A stretch of 64,000 bases of DNA from Monodelphis domestica (taxonomy: Eukaryota > Chordata > Mammalia > Didelphimorphia > Didelphidae), in NCBI RefSeq assembly GCF_027887165.1, contig NC_077227.1, forward strand, positions 446,090,462 to 446,154,461. Reading direction: 5' to 3'. Below the pieces are notes generated by a model. That model did no database searches, was not told the DNA's origin, and was given only the letters and a program-made list of their open reading frames with translations. Positions 32,402 to 43,249 of the stretch are shown piece by piece (position 1 is the stretch's first letter; every line of letters begins with the position of its first letter). The position numbers and the translations under genes were made by a program.

Positions 32402-33131
32402 CTCTATGGTTTTCCCTTCCCTTTCCAGTCAGAAATCTGAATGAGGAGGGCTGGCTCTCTGTGTATGGATCTAATGATCAAGGCTTTTTGCCTCGGGCCA
32501 GCTCTCGATTCTCCTAGCTGGGCTATCTTCCCGGGGGAGCCCAAGGTCTGCCCTCCCCTGCCTGCCGGCGGTTCTGTTGTTACTGCTCTCAGGGGTGGGT
32601 CCTTAGTGGTCTTAGTCAACTCCAAAGACCTATAGGTGCCCCTTACTCACTTCAGGGGTGCCCTTTACACACTCGTTGATTATGGCGCACTGGTTCTGAG
32701 AGCCTGAGATCTGAGCTCCCCTTGCCTGCCTGCTGGGGTTCCGGGTGTTACTGCTCTCAGGGATAAGTCCTTGGTGGTCTTAGTAGCTCCCAAGACCTGG
32801 AGCTGCCCTTTGTTCACTTCTGGTGTACCCCTCCCTCACTCGTTAGTTCTGGCACGCGCTGACTTTAACTCTGGCTCCATAGGTGTGGTGGGGGAGGGTA
32901 GGTCAGCTCAGGTTTGGGTGGGAGCTTTTTTGTTCCCTTATAGTGTGGAAATGCCCGTGTCCCACATACCTTCAGTGCTGCGCCCTACTGTAGGGGCCCT
33001 CTGTTCTTATGAGGATGGTTTTTTGGGGGTCTTTTGAAGTCCTCTGTATTGTTGGGTCTAAGGAGGGGAAGCAAGCTGAGTCTAATCTGCTGCCATGCTT
33101 ACCTGGAAGTCAGGAGGGTAGATTGAATTTT

Positions 33132-33870
33132 AAATGAGTGATTTCTGTAACCAGATTGCAAAAAGTTTAGTAGGTAAAATGAAAGTGGATGAAACAAGCA
33201 TCGACTGCTTTTTCAAGAAGCTTGAGAAAGATTATATATATAGGATAATAACTTGAGGAAATGGTAGGATATAATGAAGGTTTTTTGTTGTTTTGTATTT
33301 AAGGATAAGAGACTTGGGCATGCTTGAAAGCAGTAGAGAAGGAACCAATAGAAAAATAAGAGGGGACTGATGGGGTTGATGATGGAGGTTGCAATCTGTT
33401 GGAGAAGATGGGAAGGAATGGGTTCAAGCACAAAAGTAAAGAGATGAGCTTTGACAAAGAGAAAGGCCACCTTTTTGTCAGATAATGGTGGAAAGAATGA
33501 AAGAGTGGAAAATGATGTCAAAGAATTTTTAGATAGAAGAGAAAGGAAGGAGTTTTCTTTAAATGACCTCAGTTTTCCCAGTAAATTAATTAAGAAGGTA
33601 TTTGGGCCTCTGGCATGGTCTTTGATTTTCCAAAATCATTTTCAATCATGACTTTATAGGGTGTGGGATGTTTAAAGAAGGAAGGTAAGATTTGGAATAG
33701 CTTCTGTGGAAAATGAGAAATGAAAGCTACTAGAGAGGAATAAGAAGATTCCCTTTCTGCTCTGATGGCCTGTTGAAACTGGATAACATGTATTTAAAAT
33801 GTACACATCACAGTTGGGTGGTTTCCTCCACCTCTTCAGGATTCAATGATGGAAGTAATACAGGGCTTAA
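33132..33870 (-). repeat. L2 ORF2 region, antisense (right part of a split copy)
   Basis: Antisense L2 phrases continue after the L1: CGACTGCTTTTTCAAGAAGC, GGAAATGGTAGGATATAATG, TTTAAATGACCTCAGTTTTC and GGGTGGTTTCCTCCACC. With 25915-26181 this suggests one L2 relic, with an internal deletion, that received two L1 insertions. Two separate L2 fragments are possible. Confidence 0.55.
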
Positions 33871-34419
33871 GGGAGGAGAAAAAGGAGGTCTTCCGGTGAA
33901 AGAAGGCAGTAGCAAATAGCTCATGTTGTGTCCCTTCAGCTTCCTGCTGTGGACCCTGTGGTAAAGACTGCTTGAAATAAAAAGATCCTTCCATTGCTCC
34001 CACAGCCCAGCTCCAGTAGCTGGGTCATGCTGGGCTCATCCTGAAAGAGAAGGGCTCTCAGAGCTCAAGGCAGGAGCATCTAGACTGAACTTGTTTTTTT
34101 GCAATCTGCCAGCTGAGTGACTGTTCGGACCAAGCAGAGACCTGAGGTAGACAAAAGCAGGCAGGATTGACTGAGCCTAGCTTCATACACTGCTGGGGCT
34201 GGAGCTGGAAAATGGAGATCAAGCAGGGGGAATCTGAAATGGATCCTGCTTACTGAACTTTGTGCTCTGCCATCTGATTTAGCATTTGTGCCAGCAGAAT
34301 CTAAAAGCAGCCAGTAGAAAGAAGTTAAGGCTTGGAGGGATTAAAAAATTGTATGTGGAGATAAGTAGAGAATATTTGGTAAGAGAGCTAGGCAATAGTG
34401 GGGAAAGGATGAATGAGTG
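33871..34419. other. Unassigned spacer
   Basis: A region of average composition (GCTCCCACAGCCCAGCTCC near 33998) without a family or gene that I recognise. It could be a degraded LTR or L2, but I see no diagnostic ends. Confidence 0.4.
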
Positions 34420-34626
34420 GCTTTTTTTTTTAAACCCTTACCATCTGTCTTGGAATCAATACTGTGTATTGGCTCCAAGGCAGAAGAGTGGTAAGGGCTA
34501 GGCAATGGGGGTCAAGTGACTTGCCCAGGGTCACACAGCTGGGAAGTGTCTGAGGCCAGATTTGAACCTAGAGACCTCCCGTTTCTAGGCCTGGCTCTCA
34601 ATCCACTGAGCTACCCAGATGCCCCC
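34420..34626 (-). repeat. Marsupial CORE-SINE, antisense, near consensus
   Basis: AAACCCTTACCATCTGTCTT, GCCCAGGGTCACACAGCT, and CCACTGAGCTACCCAGATGC. The flanks GATGAGTGG (about 34409 and 34628) repeat exactly and mark the target-site duplication. Confidence 0.93.
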
Positions 34627-35039
34627 AGATGAGTGGCTTTTAAAGCAAAGAGATCTCTCCTTCTCCTCCTCTTCCTCGGACCACTATGAATTTATGAGAT
34701 TACAACCAGGCTGAATTAATATGGCTGATGCCATATGGGTTAGAAAGTGTGAGACAGAAGTAGAGATTTTGGTATTTGTTTTTCTCTAATGGGAATGTTC
34801 CACCCATTTCTTTCTTTACTGGGGTTTTCTCTAAGAACGTCAGCAGAGCTAGAGCATCGGCAGGGGAATGATCTAGGGAGATGTTCTCACTTATTTCCCT
34901 TTCATCAAGTCCATCCTGGGACCCTGTTGGTTTGGGAGACAGACATCAGCCATGTCTGAAGGGACCTCCTGTAGAGCCACAATTGGAGGTGGTTTTGGAA
35001 AATTAGAAACTGTGCCAGAAGCTCAAATGCTTCCGTTCT
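34627..35039. other. Unassigned spacer
   Basis: A faint antisense L2 phrase (CCACTATGAATTTATGAGAT near 34680) is the only suggestion of origin. Confidence 0.4.
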
Positions 35040-35300
35040 GTCAAAAAGTCATTAATAGTGGCACTGATGCATTTTGTTTTTCATTTGTGTCTGACTCTTT
35101 ATGACCCCATTTGGGGATTTCTTGGCAGAGAAACTGGAGTGGTTTGGTTATTTCCTTCTCCAGTTCATTTGACAGATGAAGAAACTGAGACAAACAGGGT
35201 TAAGAGACTTGCCTAGTCCCACAGCTTATCTGAGGCCTTATTTGAACTCACAGACTGACTCCAGGTCCAACACTTTATCCACCTCCCTCCCCAGTACGTA
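35040..35300 (-). repeat. CORE-SINE with RTE/BovB-like tail, antisense
   Basis: TGTGTCTGACTCTTTATGAC, CCCATTTGGGGATTTCTTGG, GACAGATGAAGAAACTGAG and the CORE (TTGCCTAGTCCCACAGC) lie in order. It is better preserved than the copy at 11845. A short AC run follows at 35309-35325. Confidence 0.75.
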
Positions 35301-35761
35301 TAGTACTGATACACACACACACACAGATTTATGTAGGTATATTTGTGAATGTCTATGCTGAAGACCCCTTTCAAGGAACCAGCCACCTATCAGAACCATT
35401 TTTGTTCAGGAATGGACAGTAGAAGAAAGGAAGTTTGTGGAAGATTTTATGCAGAAAGATAATGAAAGTTAGCATTTACATAGCCCTTTAAGCTTTGCAA
35501 ATATTACATCATTTTATCCTCACAACAGCTCAGGGTGAACAAAAGTTCCAGTCAGTGGAGTGACCACAAGCTAACCTGAAGCATTCAATTAAATATGCTC
35601 AGGCAGGTAAACAAGAGAACTTCCTTATCTGTTTAGGCAAAAAGGCCTTCTTGTTTCTCTAGGTTACATAGCTAGGAGCAGGGTACTTATTGGGTCCACT
35701 CTTAAGTAGACTGTAAGAAGCTTCAAGCCAGATTGAGTTGGTGATGCCCTTTGTTGTAAAG

Positions 35762-35976
35762 AGTCTCTGTGGGGGAGCTGGGTAGTTCAGTGAATGGAGA
35801 CCCAGGCTTAGAGATGGGAGGTCCTAGGTTCAAATCTGGCCTCAGACACTTCCTAGCTGTGTGACCCTGGGCAAGTCACACATTAATCCCCATTGCCTAG
35901 TGCTTACGATTCTTCTGCCTTGGAACCAATAGACAGTATTGGTTCTAAAAGGGAAGGTGAGGTTTAAAAAATAAGG
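35762..35976 (+). repeat. Marsupial CORE-SINE, sense
   Basis: Starts GGGGGAGCTGGGTAGTTCAG and ends AAGGGAAGGTGAGGTTTAAA. The CORE GTGTGACCCTGGGCAAGTCA is intact. Confidence 0.9.
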
Positions 35977-36039
35977 AAATAAAATAAAAGGTCTCTAGGT
36001 GGAGGCGTCTTCTATGTGTTGCTGGACACCAGAACTTAT

Positions 36040-36325
36040 TCCTAATTCAATTAAAAAATTTTTGTAACATTGTAGTTTTTTTTATATTATTCATTTTTGT
36101 AACACAGTAATCTTTTAAAACCCAAATCCTACGTCCATATAAATAAGTAATCAATCATATGTTTCTCTTCTGTGTTTCTATTCCCACAGTTCTTTCTTTG
36201 GATGTAGATAGTGTTCTTTCTCATAAGATCCTCAGTCCATTGCTGCTAGTAGAGAAGTCCATTACATTTGATCATTCCACAATATTTCATTTTCTGTGAA
36301 CAAACATTGTAGTTTTCAATGGCCA
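36040..36325 (-). repeat. L1 3' UTR fragment, antisense
   Basis: CTTCTGTGTTTCTATTCCCA, CAGTTCTTTCTTTGGATG and AGAAGTCCATTACATTTGAT match the 3' UTR order of 26192-26537 and 26560-26960. Confidence 0.75.
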
Positions 36326-36892
36326 AAGCTCCCATCATTCAAACTTTAATCTTGAAGGAGCAACTGTGATTCTAGACAAACTGGCCTTCTCCTGTTCCTC
36401 ATGCTTGACTTGGTTGTTGTCCTTAGTAAAAAGGAAGGATAATAGCAGATAAAGAGGCTACACCATCATGAGTGATGTCTTTTGACTTACTTGTGTTTTG
36501 GATTTGAGTGAACCGGACTTGTACAAAGCCATCAGCCTCACTCTGTCTTCTAGAGTCATCCAAATCCAGTGTCAAGTTGACTGGTGATGGCCCAGGATGT
36601 AGGGGATGACCTTGGCTTTTTGGATGCCTGATCAACCGCTAAGTGCTCCACAGCACCTGCTTGAGCCACTTTCATGGCTATTGGAATGAATTATTCTCAT
36701 CCATACCTTCTACCTGGGGAAATTTTCACACACGCCTATCTACAGGTTTGAGACTTCTCAGTTACCCCCAAATTGGCTTACCCTGCCTTCCAGGATGGTT
36801 TACCAGGTTGTGACTCCTGCACATTCTATAGCTTCTTGGAGCCACAGGTGAGAGCTAGATAGCATATGGACAACAAAAGGGGATGAGCAGCC
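36326..36892. other. Unassigned spacer
   Basis: No repeat family was recognised. A 70-codon antisense open frame at 36423-36635 has no recognisable similarity and unremarkable composition. Confidence 0.45.
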
Positions 36893-36969
36893 CTGAAAGG
36901 GATTAGCAAGCTCTTGCATCAGAGGTTCTAGTCTTCCCTCTGATGCAAGAGCTTGCTAATCCCTTTCAG
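36893..36969. other. Perfect 33-bp inverted repeat (hairpin) with 11-base loop
   Basis: The left arm 36893-36925 starts CTGAAAGGGATTAGCAAGC, and the right arm 36937-36969 is its exact reverse complement, 33 of 33 bases. The loop TTCTAGTCTTC is 11 bases. An RNA from either strand would fold into a stem the size of a miRNA precursor. No repeat family accounts for it, and L2-like sense text begins just to its right. See the findings. Confidence 0.95.
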
Positions 36970-37480
36970 TCCATTTCTAGTCACTGTGCCCTTGGCTGTC
37001 CCGCATACCTAGAGTGCCCTCCCTCTTCATCTTTGCCTCATAGAGTTCTTCCTGCAGGATTCAGCTCAGGTCACACCTTCTCCATAAAGTGTTTCCCAAT
37101 CTTTCTGGGCCAGTGTTAAGGGCCACTGTTAACATATATATGTGTGTTTGTGTGTGTGATATATATATATATTCATATTTATATATCCATGTTGTCTTAT
37201 TTGCATTCATATTTGTTCTTGTTGTTCAGTTTCAGTCATGTCTGGCTCTTCATGTCTCCATTTTGGGTTTTCTTGGCAAAGATACTAGAGTTGTTTCCCA
37301 TGTCCTTCAGCTCATTTGACAGATGAGGAAAAGGAGGCAAACAGGGTTAAATGATTTACCCAGGGTCGCACAGCTACTAAGTGTTTAGAGAAAAATTTGA
37401 ACTTGAAGATTCCTGACTCCAGGCTTGCCACTGGCTAGCACATAGTAGGTGCTTAATAAATATTTATTGATGATTCTTAG
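36970..37480 (+). repeat. L2 3' end interrupted by a SINE
   Basis: CTAGAGTGCCCTCCCTCTTC, GGTCACACCTTCTCCATAAA and the terminus AGCACATAGTAGGTGCTTAA followed by TATTTATTGA are L2 in sense. The middle is occupied by a TATA-rich stretch (37140-37175) and a SINE. Confidence 0.75.
37205..37430 (-). repeat. CORE-SINE with RTE/BovB-like tail, antisense
   Basis: TTGTTCAGTTTCAGTCATGT, GGGTTTTCTTGGCAAAGATA, GACAGATGAGGAAAAGGAGG and the CORE TACCCAGGGTCGCACAGCTA. It is the best preserved of the three copies of this type. Confidence 0.8.
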
Positions 37481-37624
37481 ATTCCATCTGCCCTGAAGCT
37501 GAAACCTCCTACATGTGCTATCTCCTCTAATGGAATGTGAGCTTCTGCATACCAGGGTCTATCTCAATTTTCTCTCTGTATCTGCAGTGCATAGCAAAAT
37601 ATTTGGCACTTCAAATGATGTCCC

Positions 37625-37820
37625 ACACTTAGACTCTAACATTACAGTCTAGAGGATGCAGAAAAGTCATTAAAGAGAATAATAACATGACTGCATATAT
37701 GTAACCGATATCAAAATTGCATGCCCTCTCTATATGAGGGGAGAGGAGGAAAGGAAGCAGAGAATTTGGAACTCAAAGAATTAAAAAACAAATGTTAAAA
37801 AAAGTTTACATGTAATTGGG
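37625..37820 (+). repeat. L1 3' terminus
   Basis: TTGCATGCCCTCTCTATATG, GAGAATTTGGAACTCAAAG and AGTTTACATGTAATTGGGGG are the last landmarks of an L1 3' UTR. The A-rich tail leads into an AG microsatellite. The L2-like 3' end text at 37490-37610 lies just before it. Confidence 0.75.
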
Positions 37821-37832
37821 GGAGAGAGAGAA

Positions 37833-37890
<58 letters not shown>
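37820..37890. repeat. (AG)n microsatellite
   Basis: About 30 AG units with one interruption (AAAGTG near 37831), arising at the tail of the L1 fragment. Confidence 0.95.
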
Positions 37891-37894
<4 letters not shown>

Positions 37895-38172
37895 GACAAG
37901 CATATGAATAGAGAGCACTATTTTAGGCAACACAGTTATGAGGGTGTTGACTGATACAAAATACCTGAAGGGGAAGGATACTGTGAAAAAAGTCTTGAAC
38001 CTTACATACTGGAAAAAATCCAATCAAAGAAACATCAGTTGCTACTAATCTTTATGTCTAGTCACCCAACTACAAAAAAACTATGTCGTCTCTATACCAA
38101 GGATGTCCTTTATGTGGTTATTAATAGGAAACAAACAGACTTTTGCAAGTGATATTAAAAATGGGTGACATT

Positions 38173-38383
38173 GTGGGCAGCTGGGTAGCTCAGTGGATTA
38201 GGAGCCAGTCCTAGAGATGGGAGGTCCTAGGTTCAAATCTGGCCTCAGCCACTTCCTAGCTGTGTGACCTTGGGCAAGTCACTTGACCCCCATTGCCTAG
38301 CCCTTGCCACTCTTCTGCCTTGGAGCCAATACACAGTATTGACTCCAAGACGGAAGGTAAGGGTTTATTAAAAAAAAAAATGG
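38173..38383 (+). repeat. Marsupial CORE-SINE, sense, near consensus
   Basis: GGGCAGCTGGGTAGCTCAGT to GACGGAAGGTAAGGGTTTA. The flanks ATGGGTGACATTG at 38161 and TGGGTGACATTG after the poly-A form a clear target-site duplication of 12-13 bases. Confidence 0.94.
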
Positions 38384-38639
38384 GTGACATTGCTGCCATT
38401 TTGTAATTAACTGAAATATAGAAAATTTAAAAATCCTATTGTGCTTTCAAAAAATTATGAAAAAACATTCTATTGAATAGCTCTTTTACAACAAGGCAAT
38501 GTCTTTCCATACATCAAAGTCATTATAAAATTAAAAAAAAGATAATATTAACCCTATTTCATAACCCTGTAATCATAAACATCAGGGTAGGCATGACACA
38601 GGAAAATACATGTTTGTCAAAAGCATTTGCTATTGTGAC

Positions 38640-38900
38640 AGATAGGAGGCAAAGTAAATTGAACACTGAGCTATAATGAGGAAGACCTGAGTTCAAATCC
38701 CACTTCAAACACTAGCTGTGTGACCCTGGGTAAGTCATTTTAGCCATCTTTCTGCCTCAGTTTCTTCATCTGCATAAGGATAACAATAGCACCTACCTCT
38801 CAGTTGTTGTGAAGATAAAAATAAGGTATTTATGTAGCACTTGGCACAATGGCTGGCATTTAGTAGAGACTTAATAAATGCTTATTTCCTTTCCTTCTTA
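38640..38900 (+). repeat. MIR (Ther-1 type) SINE, sense, nearly complete
   Basis: GAAGACCTGAGTTCAAATCC, AGCTGTGTGACCCTGGGTAA, CTCAGTTTCTTCATCTGC and AGCACTTGGCACAATGGC followed by AATAAATGCTTATTTCC follow the MIR consensus order from tRNA-like part to L2-like tail. Confidence 0.85.
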
Positions 38901-39189
38901 GTGGTGGAGATTTAGAGTAGAATTTGAAGAGAGATTCCATGTGGTTGGTTAGGTCCTCCAAGATGCTCTTATTTATGGATATGATGATTGTATCAAGTCC
39001 TAGGACAACACTGAGCCTCCTGGAAGAGATATGTCACAATTGAGAGGAGTCTGACCAGACCATCCATGTAGGAAAGATCATGTGAATTAAGAAGGTTTGC
39101 TGGCTAAATTATAACATGCATTTGAATGGATAACTCATAGAGCTTGTCCTGGAATATATGGCTGAGGTAAACAGTATAAGGCTAAGAAA

Positions 39190-39553
39190 TGAGGAAGAGT
39201 GAGCTTGGTTGTTTTCAGGACATTGCAAAGCTTCTTAAGTAACCCCAAACTTCCCATTAAAGCAAAGGTCTATCTTTCAACACCAGCATCCAGTATTGCT
39301 ATATGGCAGAAAGTATGGAAGATAATAAGACTCAAGGAAATTAAAAATAAATATCACTCAGAGGACTATGAAGAGGAGTATGGTGGGTATGAACTGGCTA
39401 CAATATAACCAAGAGGGACTTTGAAGATTAGGGGTTAAATATGTCATTGAAGAATTGATGCTAGGAAGGAAAAAATGACCTGATCATGTGGTGAGGGGGA
39501 GGAATGAAGATAGCCAGAGTGTTCTTCTGGTATCCTCATGAGATTAGGAGAGA

Positions 39554-39591
<38 letters not shown>

Positions 39592-39631
39592 CAGACAGAC
39601 AGACAGAGACAGACAGACAGACAGAGACACA

Positions 39632-39662
<31 letters not shown>

Positions 39663-39680
39663 GGAGAGAGAGACAGAGAC

Positions 39681-39732
<52 letters not shown>

Positions 39733-39826
39733 GATGCAAAGAGACAGAGACAAAGAGAAGACAGACAGAGACAGACAGAGATAGACAGAGAGAAAGGAGA
39801 GAAATACAGGAGAGAGAGAGAGGGAC

Positions 39827-39867
<41 letters not shown>

Positions 39868-40030
39868 AAGAGGGAGGGAGGCCTCCTGTACAATCAGTGC
39901 ATTTGAACATTCCTGTCCAAATTTATGTGAGGATATGGAAAAACAGCATTATACCAAATGGGTAGGCATGGATGGGTTTCAATTTGTATTGTTGGAGGGA
40001 ACTTCTGAATCAATAAAGACACTAATCCAT
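39190..40030 (+). repeat. C-terminal remnant of an unnamed non-LTR element, split by a purine tract
   Basis: The text 39230-39540 has the order seen at the C-terminus of LINE polyproteins: an AKVYLSTPASSIAIW-like segment (where LPxxxYG-type text is expected), then DLIMW- and WYPHEI-like phrases. The stretch 39890-40030 resembles 51050-51330. Both parts are old, and the assignment is tentative. Confidence 0.4.
39547..39881. repeat. 335-bp homopurine-rich (AG)n/(AGAC)n tract
   Basis: Almost pure A and G on the + strand with scattered C in AGAC units, in several blocks. The long open frames crossing it in both directions, rich in Arg-Glu or Ser-Leu, are repeat artefacts. Confidence 0.95.
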
Positions 40031-40044
40031 ATAGGTATTCTTGA

Positions 40045-40510
40045 TTTCTCCATATCATTGGACACTATTGACCAACCCTTCTATCCTAATACTTTGTCCT
40101 CATTTTGTTTCTCTGAAAATTTACTTTTGTGGTTTTTTCTACTCTATCTCTTTGAACATTCCTTTTGTGTATCTAGCTCCATATCCTCTTTTAGCCCTTT
40201 AAAGTTGGGTATTCCTGAAGGTTTTATCCTTCTTTAGAATTCTTTAAGTTTTATTGGTGTTCTATACATGTTTATGTTTTATAGGTTCTATGCTTGTTTA
40301 TTCTCTCTATAAGCTACTTCTTGGTGAGTTCATCTATGATTGCTACTTGAACCATTTGTCACCTAACTGTAGATGACTTCCATAGATCCCTTGCAACTTC
40401 TTGACTTCCTCATGAGCTCTTGTACTTTTATAATTATCTCCTGGATAACTCTATCTGAATGTTCTGCTAGCACCTCCATTATCAACCATTCTAGTTTAAA
40501 TCTATGATTT
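40045..40510 (+). repeat. L2 reverse-transcriptase region, sense
   Basis: GACACTATTGACCAACCCTT (DTIDQPF), GTATTCCTGAAGGTTTTATC (VPQGSIL-like) and, further on, ATCTCCTGGATAACTCTATC match the order of L2 reverse transcriptase text in sense. It is non-functional. Confidence 0.7.
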
Positions 40511-40559
40511 TAATGAAAGCTCAATAAGTCAATAGTGCAAAAATCATATCCTCCTACTG

Positions 40560-41823
40560 TATAATTTTCATAAAATCCAAAATTTAAAATTTTTTTGAGA
40601 AAACATTTCAGAAAAGAAGCTTGATAACTCCTTTAATGAAGAAAATGAACTGTTTGGAAGAAGTGCTGTAAAGAAACCTCCACCCTGCATCAGAAGATCC
40701 AGAATGAACTTTGGGGTGTAATTTATTAAACTGAAGGGGTTTGAAAACATTCTAAATGTAAATTCTTCTGCCAAATGGAACTGCCCCCTAATCGGCCTTT
40801 TTGTCAATGTGCTTAGCAAACATTGGTTTTGCTCTCTCCCTCTTCTATTTCCCTCTTATCTCTATTGTAGTTTCCTCTTAGAAAGTACAATGTTGTATGC
40901 ACCTTTAGTTAGAAGATCTTTAGAGGTATAAGCTGGTTATGTTAAAGGATTCATTGGGGAGACTAGTCTTCCAAAGAATCACAGGGGAAATTGTGAAGTG
41001 TGAATCAAACTTTCTTTGTCTGTCAATAGGCAACTTTTAATTTAATCAACCAAAAACTGAAAACACCCTTACTTAACAATTTGTTAGCCAACAAGTAAGA
41101 GAATTCACAAGTCACTTACTTAAAAAGTTCACACCCTCAGAAACTCAATCAGTCAGGAACTTGTAAATCCTTTTGATAAGAGTTTACATTTTCAGAGGAT
41201 GAGAGGTGTGAATCCTACAGACACTGTTCTACCTGGGCAGTGCTAGGCAATTTGGAAGCTGTGATTGGCCCCTATGAAGAGGGGAAGGGACAAAAAGGAC
41301 AATATAAGTCCTGATCTTCTTTGGCTAGAGAGTTGTCTTCAATTTGAGTCTTCAAGTTGTCTTTAGCTTAAATCTTCATCTTGGAGCTTCAGCTGGTGAT
41401 CTGCCTCTTGGAGGTGACTCTGGACTTGGACCTTGGCTTTGACTTGGGGCCTTTGATATTGGACTGTTTCTTGGGTGAGTGAGTAGCTGGCCTTTCCTTT
41501 CCTGGCTTCCTGGAGAGAGATTAGTTCCAGAGAGGCCTTCATCTCTTGGAGGTGGCATCATTGGTGGAACACCTGTTCCTCTGGTTATGGGTTAAGAAAC
41601 CCAGCCCGGTTGAGCCAAGCCCCAGAGCAATATTTTGTGATAGGCTAGATATCTTCTTTACCCTTTTTAAAAATTTCTCTACTTTCACTCTTTCCACCTC
41701 TTTTTTAAATAAAAGGTATTAAAAATCATTTTCAGTTTGTTATAATACTTTAAATCAGCAACCACAAGATTATTTTAGAATCTTCATATATTTTAGTCAA
41801 ACCCCTAAATTTAATTCCTTACA
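40560..41823 (+). mobile_element. ERV-type fossil: 3' internal remnant plus LTR
   Basis: A purine-rich tract (CACAGGGGAAAT) ends at about 40991 and is followed directly by an LTR-like unit of about 830 bp that starts TGTGAAGTG and ends TTCCTTACA. Inside the unit are a CCAAT-type box in reverse (GATTGGCCCC, 41263), a TATA-like AATATAAG (about 41301) and AATAAA at 41708-41713, in the order expected for U3, R and U5. The 430 bases on its left are probably the 3' end of the internal region. It is a degraded, non-coding relic. The family name is unknown to me and no matching 5' LTR is seen in the window. Confidence 0.5.
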
Positions 41824-42359
41824 CTACCTTTTTGCCTAGACTGTTATAATAGTTATCAGTCATGTGTGGAATGGTAGCATCCATTCCACCTATGACAGTT
41901 TTGTATTTGCATGTTCCTCTCTTCAAGACCAAACTCAGGGGTTACCTTCTGATTTGAAATTTTTCCTAGCTTCTCTTCCCTCAGAATCATAGGATCTTAG
42001 GGTTAGATAGAACCTCAAATAAAGTAATCACCTCCACAACATTTCAAGCCTTCAGTTGAAGATCTTATAGTGAGGAGGATTCCATTATCTTCTGATCAAG
42101 TGGATCTTCTGACCTACTTGGATAACTCTAATTGTTAGAAAAATTTTCCTTACCTTGCAGAAGGTGCCTTTTTTACACCTTCCATTAATTAATCCTACTT
42201 CTGTCCTCAGCAACCATTCAAAACAAATTTAATCCTTCTTTCTGAAGACAGTCCTTTAAAACATTGAAGTTGGCTACCATTTCCCTTCCCCTTTCTCCCT
42301 TCCCCAAATCTCCTTTTCTATAGGGAAAAGATTCTAGTTCCTTTAATCAACTTTAGGAT

Positions 42360-43045
42360 CATGAAGGCATAAGTATAGAATTAAATAAGATCTTAGAGAT
42401 CATTTAATCCTCTCACTTTACAGATGAGGAAGTTGAAACCTGGAGAGATTTGATTGCCCAAGGGCACACAGTTGGCTAGTGGAAGAGTCAGAATTTGTAC
42501 CAGATTCAGCAGTCAGCTGTCTTAGGTGATCTTTCTGGAGCATAGGTCTGACAATGTCAATGACCTGCTCACTAAGCTTCAGTCATTCCCTATCCTAGAA
42601 TCAAATATAAAGTTCTATTTGGCATTTAAAACTCCTATAACATAGCCTCTTTCTACTATTTTTTAGTCTATTAGTACTTTGCTCTCCTTTAAGCATTCTT
42701 TTCTCTGGCAATAATGGACTAGTTGCAATTCTTGAAACCTAACACTCTTTTCTACTATTTATGCCTTTGCCCTGGCCTCATGGAATGCTCTTCCTCACTT
42801 CTACCTCTTAGCTTCCCTGGCTTTTTTCGAGAGTCATCTCAAAGGTTACCTACATTGTTAGGCTTTTTCCTGGTCCCCTGATCTGCTACCATCTTTCTCC
42901 CTTGGAATTCCATCCATCCACTTAGGTTTCTTGTATTTGGCTGTTTAAGTTTTTTTTCCCTTTCTTAAATGACTCTTTGTATTCCAGTTCTGAGCATAGT
43001 GCCTGGCACATAGAAAGCTCTAAAGAAATTCTTAATGACTTATTC
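42360..43045 (+). repeat. MIR and L2 inserted within L3
   Basis: 42400-42520 is MIR-like (TTTACAGATGAGGAAGTTGA, CCAAGGGCACACAGTTGGC). 42525-43045 is L2 in sense (AATGCTCTTCCTCACTTCTA, TCAAAGGTTACCTACATTG, GTGCCTGGCACATAGAAAGC). Confidence 0.7.
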
Positions 43046-43249
43046 TTTCCACCATACTACAAAGCTCTTTATATACAGGATATTATTTCTTTTCTCCTTA
43101 CCTTCCAGATCACCTTCCTCTGGACACACTCTAGCTTACAAATGACCTTCCTAAAGTGTAGGACCTAGACTTCAACATAATCCTTCAGATATGATCTGAC
43201 CAACAAGAGTACAGTAAGACTACTACCTCCCTTCTTCTAAACACTAAAC

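Larger units (their letters stand above)
26560..33118 (-). mobile_element. Full-length L1 retrotransposon with 13-bp target-site duplication
   Basis: TAGATTGAATTTT at 26547-26559 recurs at 33119-33131 and bounds a 6.56-kb element with a poly-T (poly-A) end on the left. On the minus strand the order is: GC-richer 5' UTR (33118-32402), ORF1 (about 32401-31400), a pyrimidine-rich and AT-repeat spacer (31400-30720), ORF2 (30669-26922) and a 3' UTR of about 360 bp. Both ORFs carry several frame breaks, so it cannot move now. Its full length and exact duplication make it one of the better preserved insertions of the window. Confidence 0.93.

Noticed and set aside
39504-39965. Long Arg-Glu and Ser-Leu rich open frames on both strands
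   Set aside because: They are produced by the AG/AGAC simple repeat and open in several frames at once.
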